Part shown: positions 1 through 15,000 of the stretch, piece after piece
Position numbering within the stretch: position 1 is the first letter of the stretch
Layout: each line of letters begins with the position of its first letter
Made by a program: the position numbers and the translations under genes
Assembly: GCF_006385675.1 (NCBI RefSeq)
Contig: NZ_VFRR01000006.1
Coordinates: 62,001 to 126,000, forward strand
Origin: Maribrevibacterium harenarium
GTDB lineage: Bacteria > Pseudomonadota > Gammaproteobacteria > Pseudomonadales > Marinomonadaceae
Reading direction: 5' to 3'
Length of the DNA stretch: 64,000 nucleotides
The notes under the pieces: model-generated
What the model saw: the letters and a program-made list of their open reading frames with translations, nothing else
Told to the model about the DNA's origin: nothing
Databases searched by the model: none

Positions 1-3000
1 TATCGTAGACGTTGTTCCAAGTAAGCGTCGGAGCCGTTGTCTTGATGGTGAAATCCAAGGTTGCCGGAGTGGTAGACACGTTCCCCGCCACATCGCTGGC
101 GACCGCCGAAATGGTGTAGTCCCCATCCGCCAATATACCTGGGCTGTAAGTCCAGTTACCACTCAAGGTGACGTAAGCCGTAGTTTCCTTCACGATGGCA
201 TCATTGCTGTCTTTGAGGGTGATAGTAATGATGGACTTAGGCTCACCCGTTCCCGTAAAGACAGGGTTAGAGACATTGGTAATACCATCGTCAATGACAC
301 CATCACCCCATAGCTCTACCGTTCCGGTATCGGAGGTAGAGTCAAAGTCCATGGTCAAGTCCGCTACGGCGGTGTCGATAATGACATTTTCGATGGTCAA
401 ATCGTGGGTATTGCCCGCCGCATCAGATACATTAAACACGACTTTGTAAGTCGCCGGAGCGAAGTTATCCCCAAAGTCAGCGGTATAGTAGCCCGAGTTA
501 TTGGAGGTTAGGTTCAAGGTATCCAATAACTGATCATTGCTATCGTAGAGCTTGGCAACAATGGTGTTACCCGGCTCAGTGATGCCTTTGAATACGAGAC
601 TGGTTTCTTTGGAAATAAAGTCAGTATTCGAATCACCCGAGTCGTTTTCTAGGTACGTGGTAAATTCGATATCCGTCTTAATCCGAATGGAGTTCTGGAT
701 CAATGCCTCGTTATTGGCGGCATCGGTCGCCACTATCTTGTAGTTATGGTAACCGTCGGCCAAAGGCGTCGTGATCGGCAATACCCAGTCACCGTTTTCA
801 TCAACAAGATCCACGAGCACATTGCCATTGGCATCTTCTTGGTACACATAGCGTTTTACGCCGTTTAGCTCTACATATAGCTCGTTGTACTCGCCACTAA
901 TGGTTCCGGTGAAACGCGGGGTGTTATCCGAAGTGATACCATCTGAGTTGGAATCACCGCTGTCATCGTCTGGGTGCAAGGCACCGGTAATGGTTGGCGG
1001 TACCCGGTTAATGGTAAAAGTACCCGTATGTTGGACGTCACCACCAATGCTGTTGGCTGCTTTGTCCACGGAGGTCACCACATAGGTGTAGACCCCTTCC
1101 CCAAGTCCTGGGATAGCGAGCAAATAGGTGCCATCGGCTTTGGTAACCGCACTTTGGGTCGATACCGTTTCATTTTGGTCGTTGTAAACAATGACCGATA
1201 CACTGGCTCCCACATCTGAGGTGCCGGTGATTTCTACCGAAGAGGCACTGGTAATCCCATTCCCGCCGGAGGTATCCGTCGATTCACTCAGACCAAAGGT
1301 CAGGGTGTTTTGCGTATCAATGGTGATGGTATGGGTTTCATCATCACTTTGTACGCCAGTTTTCACCGATGTTGCTTCGAAGGTGTAAACATCATCGGCC
1401 AAGTCCATATCCACCGCGATCTGCCAGTCCCCAGAAGAAGCTGGCGTCGTGGTGTAGGTCTTCACTGTGGCACCTTGTGAATCCTTGATAACCAAGGTCA
1501 AGTTAGAACCCGGTGTTCCTTTACCTTCAATCACTGGGCGGTTTTCATTGGTCAAGAAGTCATCCAAACTGCCGGAGTTTGAAGCGTCCGCTAGGTCGAA
1601 TTCCAACGGTACAAAGTCTGGCTGGATAATTACGATATCAGTGAATTCAGATTCGTTACCAGCGGCATCAGCAGCAATCACCTTATAGGTATGGTTAGCG
1701 TAGCTGAGGGTAGTGGTGGTGATACTGAAATCCCCATTACCATCGGCGCGGCCAGTAAATTCCTGTCCGTCAATCTGCAAGGTAATGTAGGCATTCGCCT
1801 CACTTTGACCAATGATGGTGATTTCACGCTCATTGGTAGTGTCATCGGTACCATCGACAAAGTCTGCCTGAACCCCCACATTGCTCAATGGCGGTGGCGT
1901 AGTATCAATTTTGATGGTACCGGTCAGGTTGGTGCCCAAGGTATTGGTATCGTTGCCTGCCGCATCTACCGCAGAAATAATCCAACCATAGGTTCCTTCG
2001 GTAATTTCCGCACCAGGGGTATAGGTCCAGGCCCCTGCCGCGTCGGCATCAACAGAAACACTCGTGCCACCGATTTTGATGGTAACCGTTGCTAGTGGGT
2101 CCGTGGTGCCGCTAAAGGTTGGTGTCGTATCAGAGGTAATACCATCCCCATCTGCCACACCGGAATCCGAGCCTCGCTCTAGGCCACCGGTCAGTTCAAT
2201 GCTACGGTCAACCACCAATTGTTTGGTAAATGCCGTACTGAGGTTATCCGCATCGTCTTTGGCCTGAACCTTGATGCTGTAGGTGCCTTCCGCAAAGGTA
2301 CCGATATTAAATTCATATTCGAAATTGCCATCGACATCAGTGTTGGCATTGCCCAAGGCACTACCATTTTTATACACATAAACCGTGGCATTGGCTTCAA
2401 CGGTACCGGTTAGCTTGAAGTCACCGGTGGCATCATTGGTCAGCCAATCGTCTAGCTTCACATCACTGGTATCGTACAGCTCGACGTTGGTAACAGTTGG
2501 TGGCGTCCGATCGATGGTAATACTGCCGCTGGCACTGGTATCCGACTCGTTGCCAGCTACGTCGGTCGTGGTGGCGATGTACGAGAATGCCCCATCCGGC
2601 AAATCTTCACCTACGGTTAACGACCAGCTACCGCTGTTATCCGCTGTGGTGGTGTAAGTCTTGGTAACACTATTACCTAAGTCAAACACCATCTTCACTT
2701 GAGCATTGGCTTCTGCCGTGCCTTGGAAAGTAGGTTTAGCAACATTGGTCTTATCATCACCCTGAGTACCGCTGTCGGTAGTCAACACGATATCCGTAGG
2801 CGCATCCGGTTTACTGGTGTCAATTATTACTGGTTTGGATACAGTTTCACTGACGTTACCAGCAATATCGGTAGCATAGATGGTGAAGGTGTACTCATCC
2901 GCAGCTAAATTCGCAGGAGCCGCGTATTCCCACGTTGAGCCAGTCACCGTTACATCAACTGGCGCACCATTTAGGGTAACGGTCACCTTCTCCACACTGC

Positions 3001-6000
3001 CTTCTAAAGTGCCTTCAAACACCAAGGTCTGCTTGTTGGTGACCATATCGGTATCACTCAAGCCAGTGTCATAGCCGGACTTCAGTTGTACGGTTTTCAC
3101 TTCTGGTGGAGTGGTAATAATTTGTACTTGTGGGCTTTGCCATACGTCGCTCTGGTTACCGGCTTTATCCACTTGGTAAACCTGAATGCTATTGGCAACG
3201 TAAGTACCTTCTTCCAAAGTAAAGCTAGTACCCGATCCTTGAGTAAAGGTCGCGCCGCTGTTTAAGCTGTAATACCAGATAGCATCGGTTTCTAGGGTGA
3301 CATTCAACTGACCATTGCCAGAAATCCAGTCATTAGTTACCGAGCCGGTATCTGCAGCCAGCGCAACAGTTGGCATCGCTGGGTCGATGGTATCTACCAC
3401 AATTTTACCCAGTGAACGGGCAGGGCCCACGTTGCCAGCTAAATCATACTGACGAACTTGGACTTGCCCTGATTCATAGGTGGTGTTGTCCACTAACTCG
3501 AACCGGTTTGTGTCTGTATCGCCGTTGTTCCAAGTGGTGCCACCATCTAGGCTATATTGCCAAGTGGCTCCGGTTTCCAAACCGGCTACTTGGATGCGTC
3601 CATCATTGGTGTACCAATCCAAATCAGAAATACCGCTATCATCGACCAAGGTAGCCGTCGGGGCCGCTGGTGGCGTGGTATCCACAACCAGTGCTTTAGT
3701 TGACGACCAGGGTTGGCTCACGTTACCAGCCACATCAGTTTGACGTACCTGAATCTTGCCAATTGCATAGTTACCTTCAGTCGCCGTAAAGCTGGAGCCA
3801 TTACCTTGGGTCCAAGACACACCACCGTTGGTGCTGTATTCCCAAGTGGCGTCGGCTTCGATGTTGCCTACGCTAAAGGTACCATCGTTGGTTACCCAAT
3901 CATCCTCCAAAGTGCCTTCGTCATTAACTAGTTCAACCGTTGGTTTGGCAAAGGCTGTTTTATCAACCACGATGGTTTGTGGTGATTCCCAGATCGCACT
4001 TTGGTTGCCCGCTAGGTCTTCTTGTTTGACCTGTACTTCACCGGCAGCATAAGTCCCTTCCGTTAAGGTGAAGGAAGAGCCTGAGGTCACCTTGGTCCAC
4101 TCACCATTGCTGCTGGTGCGGTAATACCAGATGCCGTTGGCTTCTACACCGGACACATTGAGCTTGCCATTCTTCGAGATCCAATCCGTGGCACTTTGAC
4201 CCGTATCTGCATCCATCGCCACGGTAACTACCGCAGGATTCACACTATCGGTAGTAATAGCCGGTGCCTTACCAGCTTGGCTGATATTGCCAGCGATATC
4301 GGTCTGACGTACCTGTACCGCTTGGGCGACGTAGGACTGATTATCAGCTAAGGTGAAACTATTCCCCGTGCCGGTCGTCCAGTTACTACCGCCATCTAGG
4401 CTATATTCCCAAGTTGCGCCAGCTTCGATATTACCCACTAGCACGACACGATCTTGGGTTACCCAGTCTCCATCCACCGAACCGGTATCGCTCTGTAAGG
4501 ATAAAGTGGGGGTTGCGACGGTAGTATCGGTAACAATCGTCGCGCCATTTTGCCACAATGGTGACGGGTTACCCGCCAAGTCAATTTGTTGCACTTGCAC
4601 TTGACCGACGCCGTAGCTGCTATTAGCCGCTAGGGTAAAGTTTGTCCCAGTGCCATTCTGCCAAGTGCTACCACCATCGGTGCTGTATTGCCATGTGCTA
4701 TTGGCTTCTAGGTCCGTTACATTGATCTGGCCGTTTTGGGTAATCCAGTCATCCGAAGCCACACCAGTATCTGCTGCCAAAGCCGCGCTTACCGCATTGG
4801 GGTTCTCTTTATCGACGGTGAAGCTTTGGGTTTTCACCGTGCTGTTACCTGCCACGTCGGAGGCGGTGGCAGTCAAGGTGTAGACCCCATGATCAAGATC
4901 CACGTTGTGATCATAGCTCCAAGTGCCTTGGGCACTGGCTGTGAGGTCAGCAATTTGTGTGGTGCCTAGTTTGAGCACGACTTTCGAGCCCGCTTCTGCC
5001 GTACCGCTGAAGGTCAAGGTGCCGTCATTGGTGTAGTAGTCGCCGGCAATTTTGCTATCGTCCGCAATGGCGGTAATGGCCAGTTCTGGGGCAATGCTAT
5101 CGACAACAAAGGCTTGGGTCGTGGTATAGCTGTTACCTGCAATATCCGTCGCCGTTAGGCTGATATTGTGATCCCCTTGCGCTAGGGCGGAAATATTGCC
5201 AAGGGCGGCTTTGTATTCTTCAAAAGCAATCGACCAAGTGCCCGTTTGTCCTACTTGGGCAATGGTTTTCACCAAGGTGCCGTCAACGCGAATTTCTAGT
5301 TTGCTACCCTGTTCCGCAGTACCGGAGAAAGTTGGCGTCGTGTCCGAGCTTTCCCAGTCATTGGTGATATTGGTGTCGTCCGTCATGGTGGTGATGGCAG
5401 CATTTGGCACTGTCACATCCACACGGAAATCGTAGCTGTCGCTGCTGCTGGTATTGCCCGCTTTATCCAACGCCACTACCGAAAGACTATGGGGGCCTTC
5501 ACCGATGGTGGTACCCGTGTAATCAAATACCCAGTTACTGCTGCTGTCTGCTTTCACTTGGCCAATTTTGCTGCCATCTAGACTCACTTCCACCCAGGCA
5601 TCGGCTTCCGCCGTACCGTGGAATTTCAGTGTCTGCGAGTTGGTCACACCATCAGTTGTGACGGAGCCAGTATCCGGGGAGACACGATCGACAGTAACCG
5701 TCGGAGCTGAGCTGTCAACAGTCACTGACCGTTGCACTGGGTCGCTGTTGTTGCCAGCCGGATCCGTTGCCACAATGATAAAGGTATGTGTGCCGTCACC
5801 CAGGATGGTCGCACTGTAATCAAATGACCATGCACCGTTAGCCTGCACTGTGGCGTTACCAAGTAATTGATTGGCATCGTTGTAGACTTTCACCGTTGCG
5901 CCCGCTTCGGTATTTCCCATCAGCACCAGTTGTTTATCCGAGGTGTAAAAATCACTGCTGGTGGTGCCATCATAGGCATGGCCAGTATCATCAGTAATCG

Positions 6001-9000
6001 ACGCAAAGGTAACCGCTGGCTTGGTAAAGTCCGTCGTGACAGACAAGTTGGCTGTGGTCGCTGGGTTGCCAGATAAATCTGATACATTGGCTTGGATCAC
6101 ATAGGTGGTGGCGTCATCCAATGCACCTAAACGATTGGCTGGTACAGTAACCGACCAAGAACCATCATTGCCAACGGTGCCTGTGTAGTTGTTGCCATTG
6201 AAAATAACGGTAACTTGCTGACCTTGCTCGGCACCCTCGGTTATTCCCGTTATGGCTAAGTCTTGACCACGTTCAGCAATATTCAAGACGTTATCGTCTA
6301 GATCATCGATGGCAATAGTGGGCGGGGTAAAGTCCGTGGTTAAGGTTTGGTTGACGCTACCGGTATTGCCCGCTTTATCTGATACCGCAAACGCTACGGT
6401 ATAATTCGTCGCATCTTGCAAGGCCTGTAGATCGGCCTTCGGCACTGTCACCGACCAAGCATTTCCAGTAACGGTCGCCTCGTAGTCAACTTCATTCAGT
6501 CTCACTGTCAATATTTGATCGTCTTCCACATCATCGGTGGTGCCACTGATTGTCAGGTTTTCGTTCTGCTCAACGGAATTCAATAAGCCATCTGTTGCTA
6601 GCGTGTTGACGCTAATGACCGGCGCAGTGGTATCCACGGTGACGGGGCGTGTTGCAGTATCCGCTTGGTTACCGGCACGGTCTGTCACATCGGCGCTGAC
6701 GAAGTAATCACCGTCCTCTAATTGGCTGATCACTGAATCAGGGATTTGTTTCGACCAGACTCCATTATTGACCGTCGTGGTAGTCGTGTAGTTGCCCAGT
6801 TTGATGGTTACCGTCTGTCCGTTTTCCGCATCCGTTGTCCCTGATACCAACACGTTGGCAGAGGACTCCGCGGCATTGATATAGCCATCGTCGGAAATAG
6901 GATCAATCGTCAATGTGGGCTTGGTGTAATCCGTCACCAAATTCGTGCTTGCTTCCAACGCAGGGTTACCAGCACGGTCTTTCACATTGGCGGTAATTTC
7001 GTAGGTTTGCCCGTCCACCAAATTGGCATTGGCTAGCGCAGATGCCGGTACTGACCACGCACTATTGCTCACAGTGGCTGAGTATTCTTGACCATTTAGC
7101 CTCACGGTAACCACACGGCCATCTTCAACGCCAACCGTGGTACCGCTGATCAGCAAGGGTTGTCCCGCTTCGGTAGCATTTAGGTAGCCGTCCCCAGCCA
7201 CCGCGTTGATCGCGATTTCTGGGATGGTCTTGTCGACCGTAATGCTCTTTTGCTGTTCGGTAACGTTACCCGCTATGTCCGCTACGCTGGCTTGCAAGGT
7301 GTAATTACCAGCATCATTGAGCTGACCTATATCGGTGGCATTAATATCAATCGACCAGTTGCCGTTGTTAACTTCACTGGTATAGGTTTTATCGTTTAGT
7401 ACTAAGGTAACATTCAAACCATTATCAACGCCCACTGCTGTACCAGAGATAGTCACCTTGTCTTGGGACTCGGCAAGGTTAATCACATTGTCTTCAGCAA
7501 TATCATTCACAGTCAGTGATGGTGGCGTCACATCCTTATTGACGACACGGGTGGCCGTATTAGATGGGTTACCCGCCAAATCCGTAGTGTATGCTGAAAC
7601 ACTGGTTGCTTGATTGTTTGGCAGCAAACTGATTTGTTCTGGCGTCAAACTGAGCTGCCAATTACCGTTACTCACCGTCGTTTCGTAAGTGCTTGCCCCG
7701 ACTGTTACAAATACTGTGCGGTTGTCTTCAGCCCCTGTCGCTGTTCCTGAAATTACCACATTTGACTGGGATTCAATCAAGTTAATGTAATCGTCCCCAG
7801 CAATGGTTGAGATGGTCACATTGGGGGCGGATAAGTCGGTGGCCAAGGTCGCTGTTTCGGTAACACTGTTACCCGCCACGTCCGCGACTTGCGCTTCTAG
7901 GGTGTAGCTGGCATTGGTCAACGCAGCCACATCGCTGGCTCCGACTTCGATACTGAAACTATTGTCGACTACTTTGGTGGTGTAAGGCTTATCATTCAGC
8001 GTTAGCGTTAATGTCTGATTATTCTCCACATCCGTCGTCGTGCCAGATACGATCAAGGCTTGACCTGACTCGGCAATATTGAGCACGTTATCGATTGCAA
8101 TTGCATCGAAGTTGATGGTTGGCGTGACTAAATCAACCGTGATCGAACCGCCTGTTGTTGCCGTATTACCAGCCTTATCGGTGGCCACCACAGTAAAGTC
8201 GTAGTCATCACTGATCAGTGCTTTTTCGCCTGGAATTTGCACTTCCCATTTACCATTGGCGGCAACGGTGGTGTTGTAGGTTTCCCCGTCGATGGTAAAG
8301 GCGACGATGGCTCCCGCTTCACCTGTACCGCTGAATTTCGGTGTGGCGATATTGGTAATACCGTCGTTAGTGAGGTTGCCGGTATCGGATAAGGAGTCCA
8401 GACGAGCAGATACGGTTGTTACCGTATCCACGGTAAAGCTGGTGTTGATGGCGGCAGTCGTATTACCCGCTTTATCCGTTAGGGTCGCTTCAACCGTCCA
8501 GAGCCCATCCGCCAGTTGATCCAGCTGGATTGACCAGTCGCCATTGTCATCCACAGTCGTGGTTTTGGTTTGGCTATCCACAGTGACGGTGACTTCGGCA
8601 CCCACTTCACCCTTACCTTTAACGGTAGGGGTGTTGATGTTGGTGTAGTCATCGCTGTTGACCGCTGAGTCACTGGCTGGATCAAGGTCGATGGTAAAGC
8701 CCGCCGTTGGGGCTTGGGTATCTACGGTAATGGAGCCCGTTAGTTGCTGCTCGTTACCCGCTTTATCCACCGCCGTTAAGGTGTAGCTGTGCTCTTGATC
8801 GTTCAGGCCATCAGTTACCTGTACTGTCCAGTTGCCATTGGCATCCACATTGGCGTTGTAGGTTTTATTGTTGATCTCAAGGATCACCACCGAGCCTTTT
8901 TCTACCGTACCGGCGAAAGTCGGTGTGGTGATATTGGTTAAGCCATCCGTATTGCTATCACCTGAATCGGAAGCGGCTTGTAAGGCACCGGTAAAGGTGC

Positions 9001-12000
9001 TCACCGCGGTATCGATGGTGAAGTCGCCCGTTACTGGATCCGTACTGTTGCCCGCGGCATCGGTGGCAACGGCGCTGAAGCTGTAGTCCCCTTGGGCTAG
9101 GGTTGGTAAGGTTAATGTCCACGTGGCACCGTTTACGGTCGCATCGTAAGTACTACCCGCCACAGTGACCTTAACCGTAGAGCCCTCTTCTACCGTACCG
9201 GTTAGGGTTGGGGTAGTGTCATTAGTAATGCCATCTGAGTTGGTACCAGCACCGTTGCGGTTATCTTGACTATCGCTGGCTTGGCTAAGCCCAGCGGTAA
9301 AGTTGATCGGTGCCGTTGTATCTATAACGATGGTTGTGCCCGTTATATTTTCTTCATTACCTGCCACATCCGTGGCCTTGACTGTATAGGCTTGATCACC
9401 TTCAGCCAGTGCGTCACTGTCTGGTACCGTAATCGACCAGTTGCCATCACCGTCTGCACGAGTCGTGTAAGTCTTGTTGGTCGTTGTGAAGGTAACTTCG
9501 ATATCCGCATTGGCATCACTGGTACCTTTAATGGTCGGCGTGGTGTCGAAGGTGAGGTTGTCACTGTTCGATACACCACTATCACTCTCCGCCGCTAAAC
9601 GGCTATCCACCGACGGATCTGTGGTGTCGAGGGTAATGGTGCGGTTTAGGGTGCTGATATTACCCGCTTGATCTTGCGCTTCAATGGTGTAGTTCAAAGT
9701 GCCGTTGGCAGGCAGTTCTTGGTCAGATTGTAGCGTGTAAGACCAAGTGGTACCGGTAACTGTCGCTTGGTATTCAGCGTTATTGATCTTCAGGGTGACT
9801 TTAGCACCCGCTTCTACCGTTCCTTCGAAGGTCGGCAAACGGTTGTTGGTGATGGTGTCATCCTGAGAACGGCCGGTATCACTGGTCTCGGTTTGGGCTA
9901 AGCCACCGGTAAACGGCGTTGGGATGGAGGTATCCACCGTGATAGTGCCCGTCACAGGCGTCGCATTGTTGCCCGCGTAATCCACCGCATTGATGGTGTA
10001 AGGGTAATCCGTACCATCACTGTCTGGCAGAACATCCGTCACTTGGATCGACCAAGTGGTTTGTCCGTCGGCAACCGTGGTGCTGTAGTCCTTACCATTA
10101 ATGGTCAAGGTCACGACCGAACCGGCTTCTGCCGCGCCGCTAAAGATCGGCGTGGTGACGTTGGTCACATTATCATTGTTCGCAAGGCCCACATCGCTGG
10201 CGGCATCCAAACGACCCGTTAGCTCCGCCACTAAATCCAATTCAAATTGACCAGTGAGGGTTTTGGTATTGCCAGCAATATCCGTCGCCAATAGGGTGTA
10301 GTTGTAATCCCCTGCCGTGGTCAATGCCGCATCTGGCGTAATTGTCCAGTTGCCGTTCTCATCCACGGTGACCGTCTTGGATTGATTATCCAAGGTCAAA
10401 GTCACACGGGAACCCGCTTCCCCAGTACCGCTAAAGGTTGGCGTGGTGTCATTGGTTAGCTTGTCCGCGTTGCTGGTACCAGTATCACTGGCCGTATCCA
10501 AACCACCGGTAAAGTTCTGGGGCTCGGTCAGGTCAATCTTCGCGGTGCCAGTGTCAGTGGCTGTATTGCCCGCCTTATCCGTCGCGGTAATGGTGTAAGC
10601 ATGGCTGCCTTCTGGCAAGGCATCCGTCACCTGCACCGACCAGTTACCATCATTACCGACGGTGGTGCTGTAGGTTTTACTATTAATACTTAAAACAATC
10701 GCCGCACCCGCTTCACCAGTTCCGTTAAAGAACGGCGTGGTGACGTTGGTGATCTCGTCAGTGTTCAAGAAGCCTTTATCACTGTCCGCACTCATGGCAC
10801 CGGTGACTGTGGTGACGGTGTCGATAGTGAAGGCATAGTCTGACATGGTGGCCACGTTGCCCGCATCGTCGGTCACGGTAATCATGGCAGACTTAGCGCC
10901 ATCGCTAAGCTCTGGGAAGGTCAGAGTCCATAAACCGCTGGCATTGGCTTCGACGCTACGGGTGATCGCATCAACCGTAATCGTCACAAGACTGCCTGCT
11001 TCAGCGGTTCCTACGAGGGTAGGCGTCGCATCTTGTGTATAAGCATCGGTCTGGCTTGTGCCTGTGTCACTCGCAGCGGCCAGCGCCACAGTAAACGGTG
11101 TTTGCGGAGCTTGAATATCGACAACAATTGAACCCGTACTGGTTGCAGTATTGCCCGCTAAATCCGTGCTGGTAATGGTGTAAGCTTGCTCCCCATCCCC
11201 TAAGGCATCGGTGACTTGCGCCGTCCAGTTGCCACTTTCATCAACTTGCGCCGCATAGGTGTTGCCACCAATCGCTAAGGTAACAACAGCACCAATCTCT
11301 GCGGTGCCATTGAAAGTTGGCTTGGTTTCTTTGGTTAGACCATCACTGTTGTCGTTACCGGTATCACTGCTGGCACTCAAGCGACCAGTCACAGCCGTTT
11401 GAATATCGACTTCGAAGCTGCCAGTTACCGGAGCTGTGGTATTGCCAGCCGCATCCGTTGCCGTAGCCGAGAAGCTATACTCCCCAGCCGATAATGCCGT
11501 CCCTACTGTAATCGACCAATTGCCGGATTGATCCACATCGGTGGTGTATTGGGCACCGGCAATATCGACTTTGACATGGCTGCCGGGCTCCCCCGTACCA
11601 GAAATGACCGGTTTGGTAACCTTGGTTAAATTGTCATCGTTCGCCGCCCCAGAATCAGAGGCGCTGTCTAATTTCGCGGTAAATGGTGTTGGTGCCGAAG
11701 TATCCACGGTGATAGAGCCGTTCACTGTCGTCGTGTTACCGGCTAAATCAACGGCAGTCACCGTATAATTCTGCTCTCCTTCCGCTAGCGCTTCAGTCAA
11801 CTGCACGCGCCAGTTTCCGTCGTCTTCTACGGTTGCAAGGTAAGATTTACCTGCAATCGTCAGTTCCACCACAGCCCCTGGCTGGGTTGTACCATTAAAG
11901 GTAGGCAAGGTCACTTTGGTGATACCATCGCTATTGCTATCACCCGAATCCGAAGCCGCCGCTAGGCGCGCGGTCAGAGCAGGAGCTTGAGTATCAACCA

Positions 12001-15000
12001 TAATGGTTTTGTCGATGATGGCTTGGTTGCCAGCGGTGTCGGTGGCGATCAACTTGTAGCTGTGCTCACCGTCACTGAGCCGATCCGCAAACGGAATGGT
12101 GAGCTGCCAGTTACCAGAGCTGGTAACGGTAGCATCAAATTGCTTACCGTTGATTTCTACCGCGACGGTAGAGCCAACTTCGACAATGCCCGAGAAAGTC
12201 GGAGTCGTGTCGTTGGTCACGCCATCTGTGCTGCTAGCACCATTGTCAGAACTGGCATCTAGGCCACCTTGGAAAGGAACCGGCGCGACTAAGTCTAGTG
12301 TGAAACTGCCCTCAACTGGAGTAGCGGTGTTACCTGCTGGATCAACTGCGGTAATGGTATAATTGTACTCGGTGCCATTAATGCTATCGGTTAGCGGCGT
12401 TGTCGCGGTGACTTGCCAGCGACCATTGGCAGCGGCTGTGGTCTGGTACTCATTACCGTCAATGGTAACGGTTACCGTAGCGTTCGCATCGGCAGAGCCG
12501 CTAAAGGTTGGCGTAGTATCCTTGGTGATACCATCCGCCAAGGACACACCAGTATCACTGGTATAATCCAGACCACCAGTTAGTTTGGTGGTGGTATCTA
12601 GGGTCATTTCACCATTGAGAGTACGGGTATTGCCCGCCACATCCATGGTCGTCAGTACATAAACGTATTTACCATCTGCCGTTAACTCAGACTCTGGCGT
12701 TAAAGTCCAACTGCCGTTGCTATCCACGGTCGTCGTTGTTTGCTGGTTATCCAGCAATAGGGTAACCCGTGCACCCGGTTCACCTGTGCCGGTAAAGGTT
12801 GGCGTATTATCTTTGGTCAGGCCATCGCTATCCGAGTCTCCAGTATCGCTGGCTGCAGCCAAGCGACCGGTAAACACTGCAGGTGGCGTCAGGTCAATCG
12901 TCAAGGTTCCTGTCAACGTCGCCGTGTTGGCCGCCAAGTCCGTAGCGGTAATGGTATAAGATAGCTCCCCTTCCGGCAGATCTTCATTCAGACTAATCTG
13001 CCAGTTACCTTCTGCACCTACTGTAGTGGCGTAGGATTTCTCATTGATTAGAAGAGCAATAGTAGCACCAGCCTCACCGGTACCAACAAAAGTTGGTTTC
13101 ACAACAGAAGTAATGCCATCGCTATTACTAAAGCCTAAATCTGTCGCCGACGATAAACGTCCAGTGAGGCTAGTCACCGTGTCTATGGTTAAGTCGTAGG
13201 TGAGCGCCGCGGTCTGATTACCAGCCACATCTGTCGCGGTGGCTTTTACCTGCGCTGGCCCATCTCCGAGGGCATCGAAAGTAATTGACCACTGGCCATT
13301 TTCTCCGACCGTTGCCGTTTTGGTTTGCCCAGCAGCCGTTGCGCTAATAAGCGCACCTACTTCACCGGTGCCGGTAAAGGTTGGTGTCTTATCGTTAGTT
13401 TTCCCGTCATCCGCTACACCACTGTCACTCACTTCCGACAAAGTCATGGTGAAAGGTGTTGGCGGCGTTTTATCGATGGTTACTGTGCCTGTTGCGATGG
13501 CCGTATTACCAGCCAGGTCCGTGGCTTTCATGGTGTAGGTCAGCTGACCTTCAGGTAAGGCGTTGGTAACGGTCGCCGTCCAGTTGCCTTGATCATCCAC
13601 TATCGCATTAATATTCTGCCCATTGATGGACAGAACAACGCTAGCACCCACTTCGGTACTACCGTAGAAGGTCGGTGTGTCTTCGGAGGTTAAGTTATCA
13701 CCATTATTGCTACCAGTGTCTGACAGCGCCGCTAGACCACCGCTCACAAAGGTTTGCGTATCAATCGTAAAACTACCATTGAGCGGCTGGGTGCTGTTGC
13801 CTGCCGCATCGGTGGCTACCGCAGTGAAGGTATGATCACCATCGGCTAGGGCATCCGTCACGGTAACTTGCCATGATCCATCATTTGCGACCGTTGTGGT
13901 GTACTGCTGACCATTAATGGTCACAACCACAGCAGCACCTGCCTCCCCAGTACCAGAAATGGTTGGCTTGGTCTCTTTGGTTAAACGGTCGCTGGCGTCA
14001 ACCCCGGTGTCACTCGCGCTGTTCAACGCTGCCGTAAATGGGGTTGGTGCGCTTGTGTCTATGGTGATGGAACCCGTTGCCGTCGAACTATTACCCGCCA
14101 AATCCGTGCCGGTCAGAGTATAGGCTTGCTCACCTTCAGGCAGATCCTGATCTACCTGAATCACCCAGTTACCGTCTGCATCTGCAGTAGTGGTAAAGGT
14201 TTTTCCAGCAATATTCAGGGTAATAGCCGCCTGTTTCTCGGAAGTTCCGTTAAAGCGGGGCTGCGTGATATTGGTAATGTTATCCGTCGTCGAACTGCCT
14301 GAGTCCGACACCTGACTTAAACCACCCTGAATCTGCACCATTTGCGTGTCTAACACAAAGGCACTGGTGACTTTACTGGTATTTCCCGCCGTGTCAGTCT
14401 GTAACACTTCGTAGGCGTAGGAGCCGTCTGTGGTTAGCGTCGCCACATCCACTGACCAGCTACCATCCTCACCCACAGTCGTCGCGAGGGTTTGGTTATC
14501 GATCTTGACGCTGATTTGTGCGCCAACTTCACCCGTACCCACCAATTTTGGTGTCGGGATATTGGTAATGGCGTCACTATTTGAGCTACCGCTGTCGCTG
14601 CTGCTGGCAAGCGCTACGGTGAGTGGCGTCGGTGCTGTGGTATCAATAGTAATAGCGCCTGCCTTTTGGGCACTGTTGCCCGCTGCATCGGTTGCCACTA
14701 CTTGATAGTTATAATCGCCATCGGCAAGATCTTGATCAACTTGCAACGACCAGCGGCCATCATCACCAACTTGCGCGCTGTAGTTGCTATCATTAATAGT
14801 CAGAACAACGGTCGCACCGACTTCACCAGTACCAGTAAAGAAGGGCTTGGTGACTTTAGTAATATTGTCGGTGTTAGAAATGCCAGAATCACTGCTGCTT
14901 TGCAGACGTGCCGTCAATGCGGTTTGCGTATCAACGGTTACGGAACTACTTAAAGATTTACTGTTGCCCGCAATATCTGTCGCCGTAATCACGTAATCGT

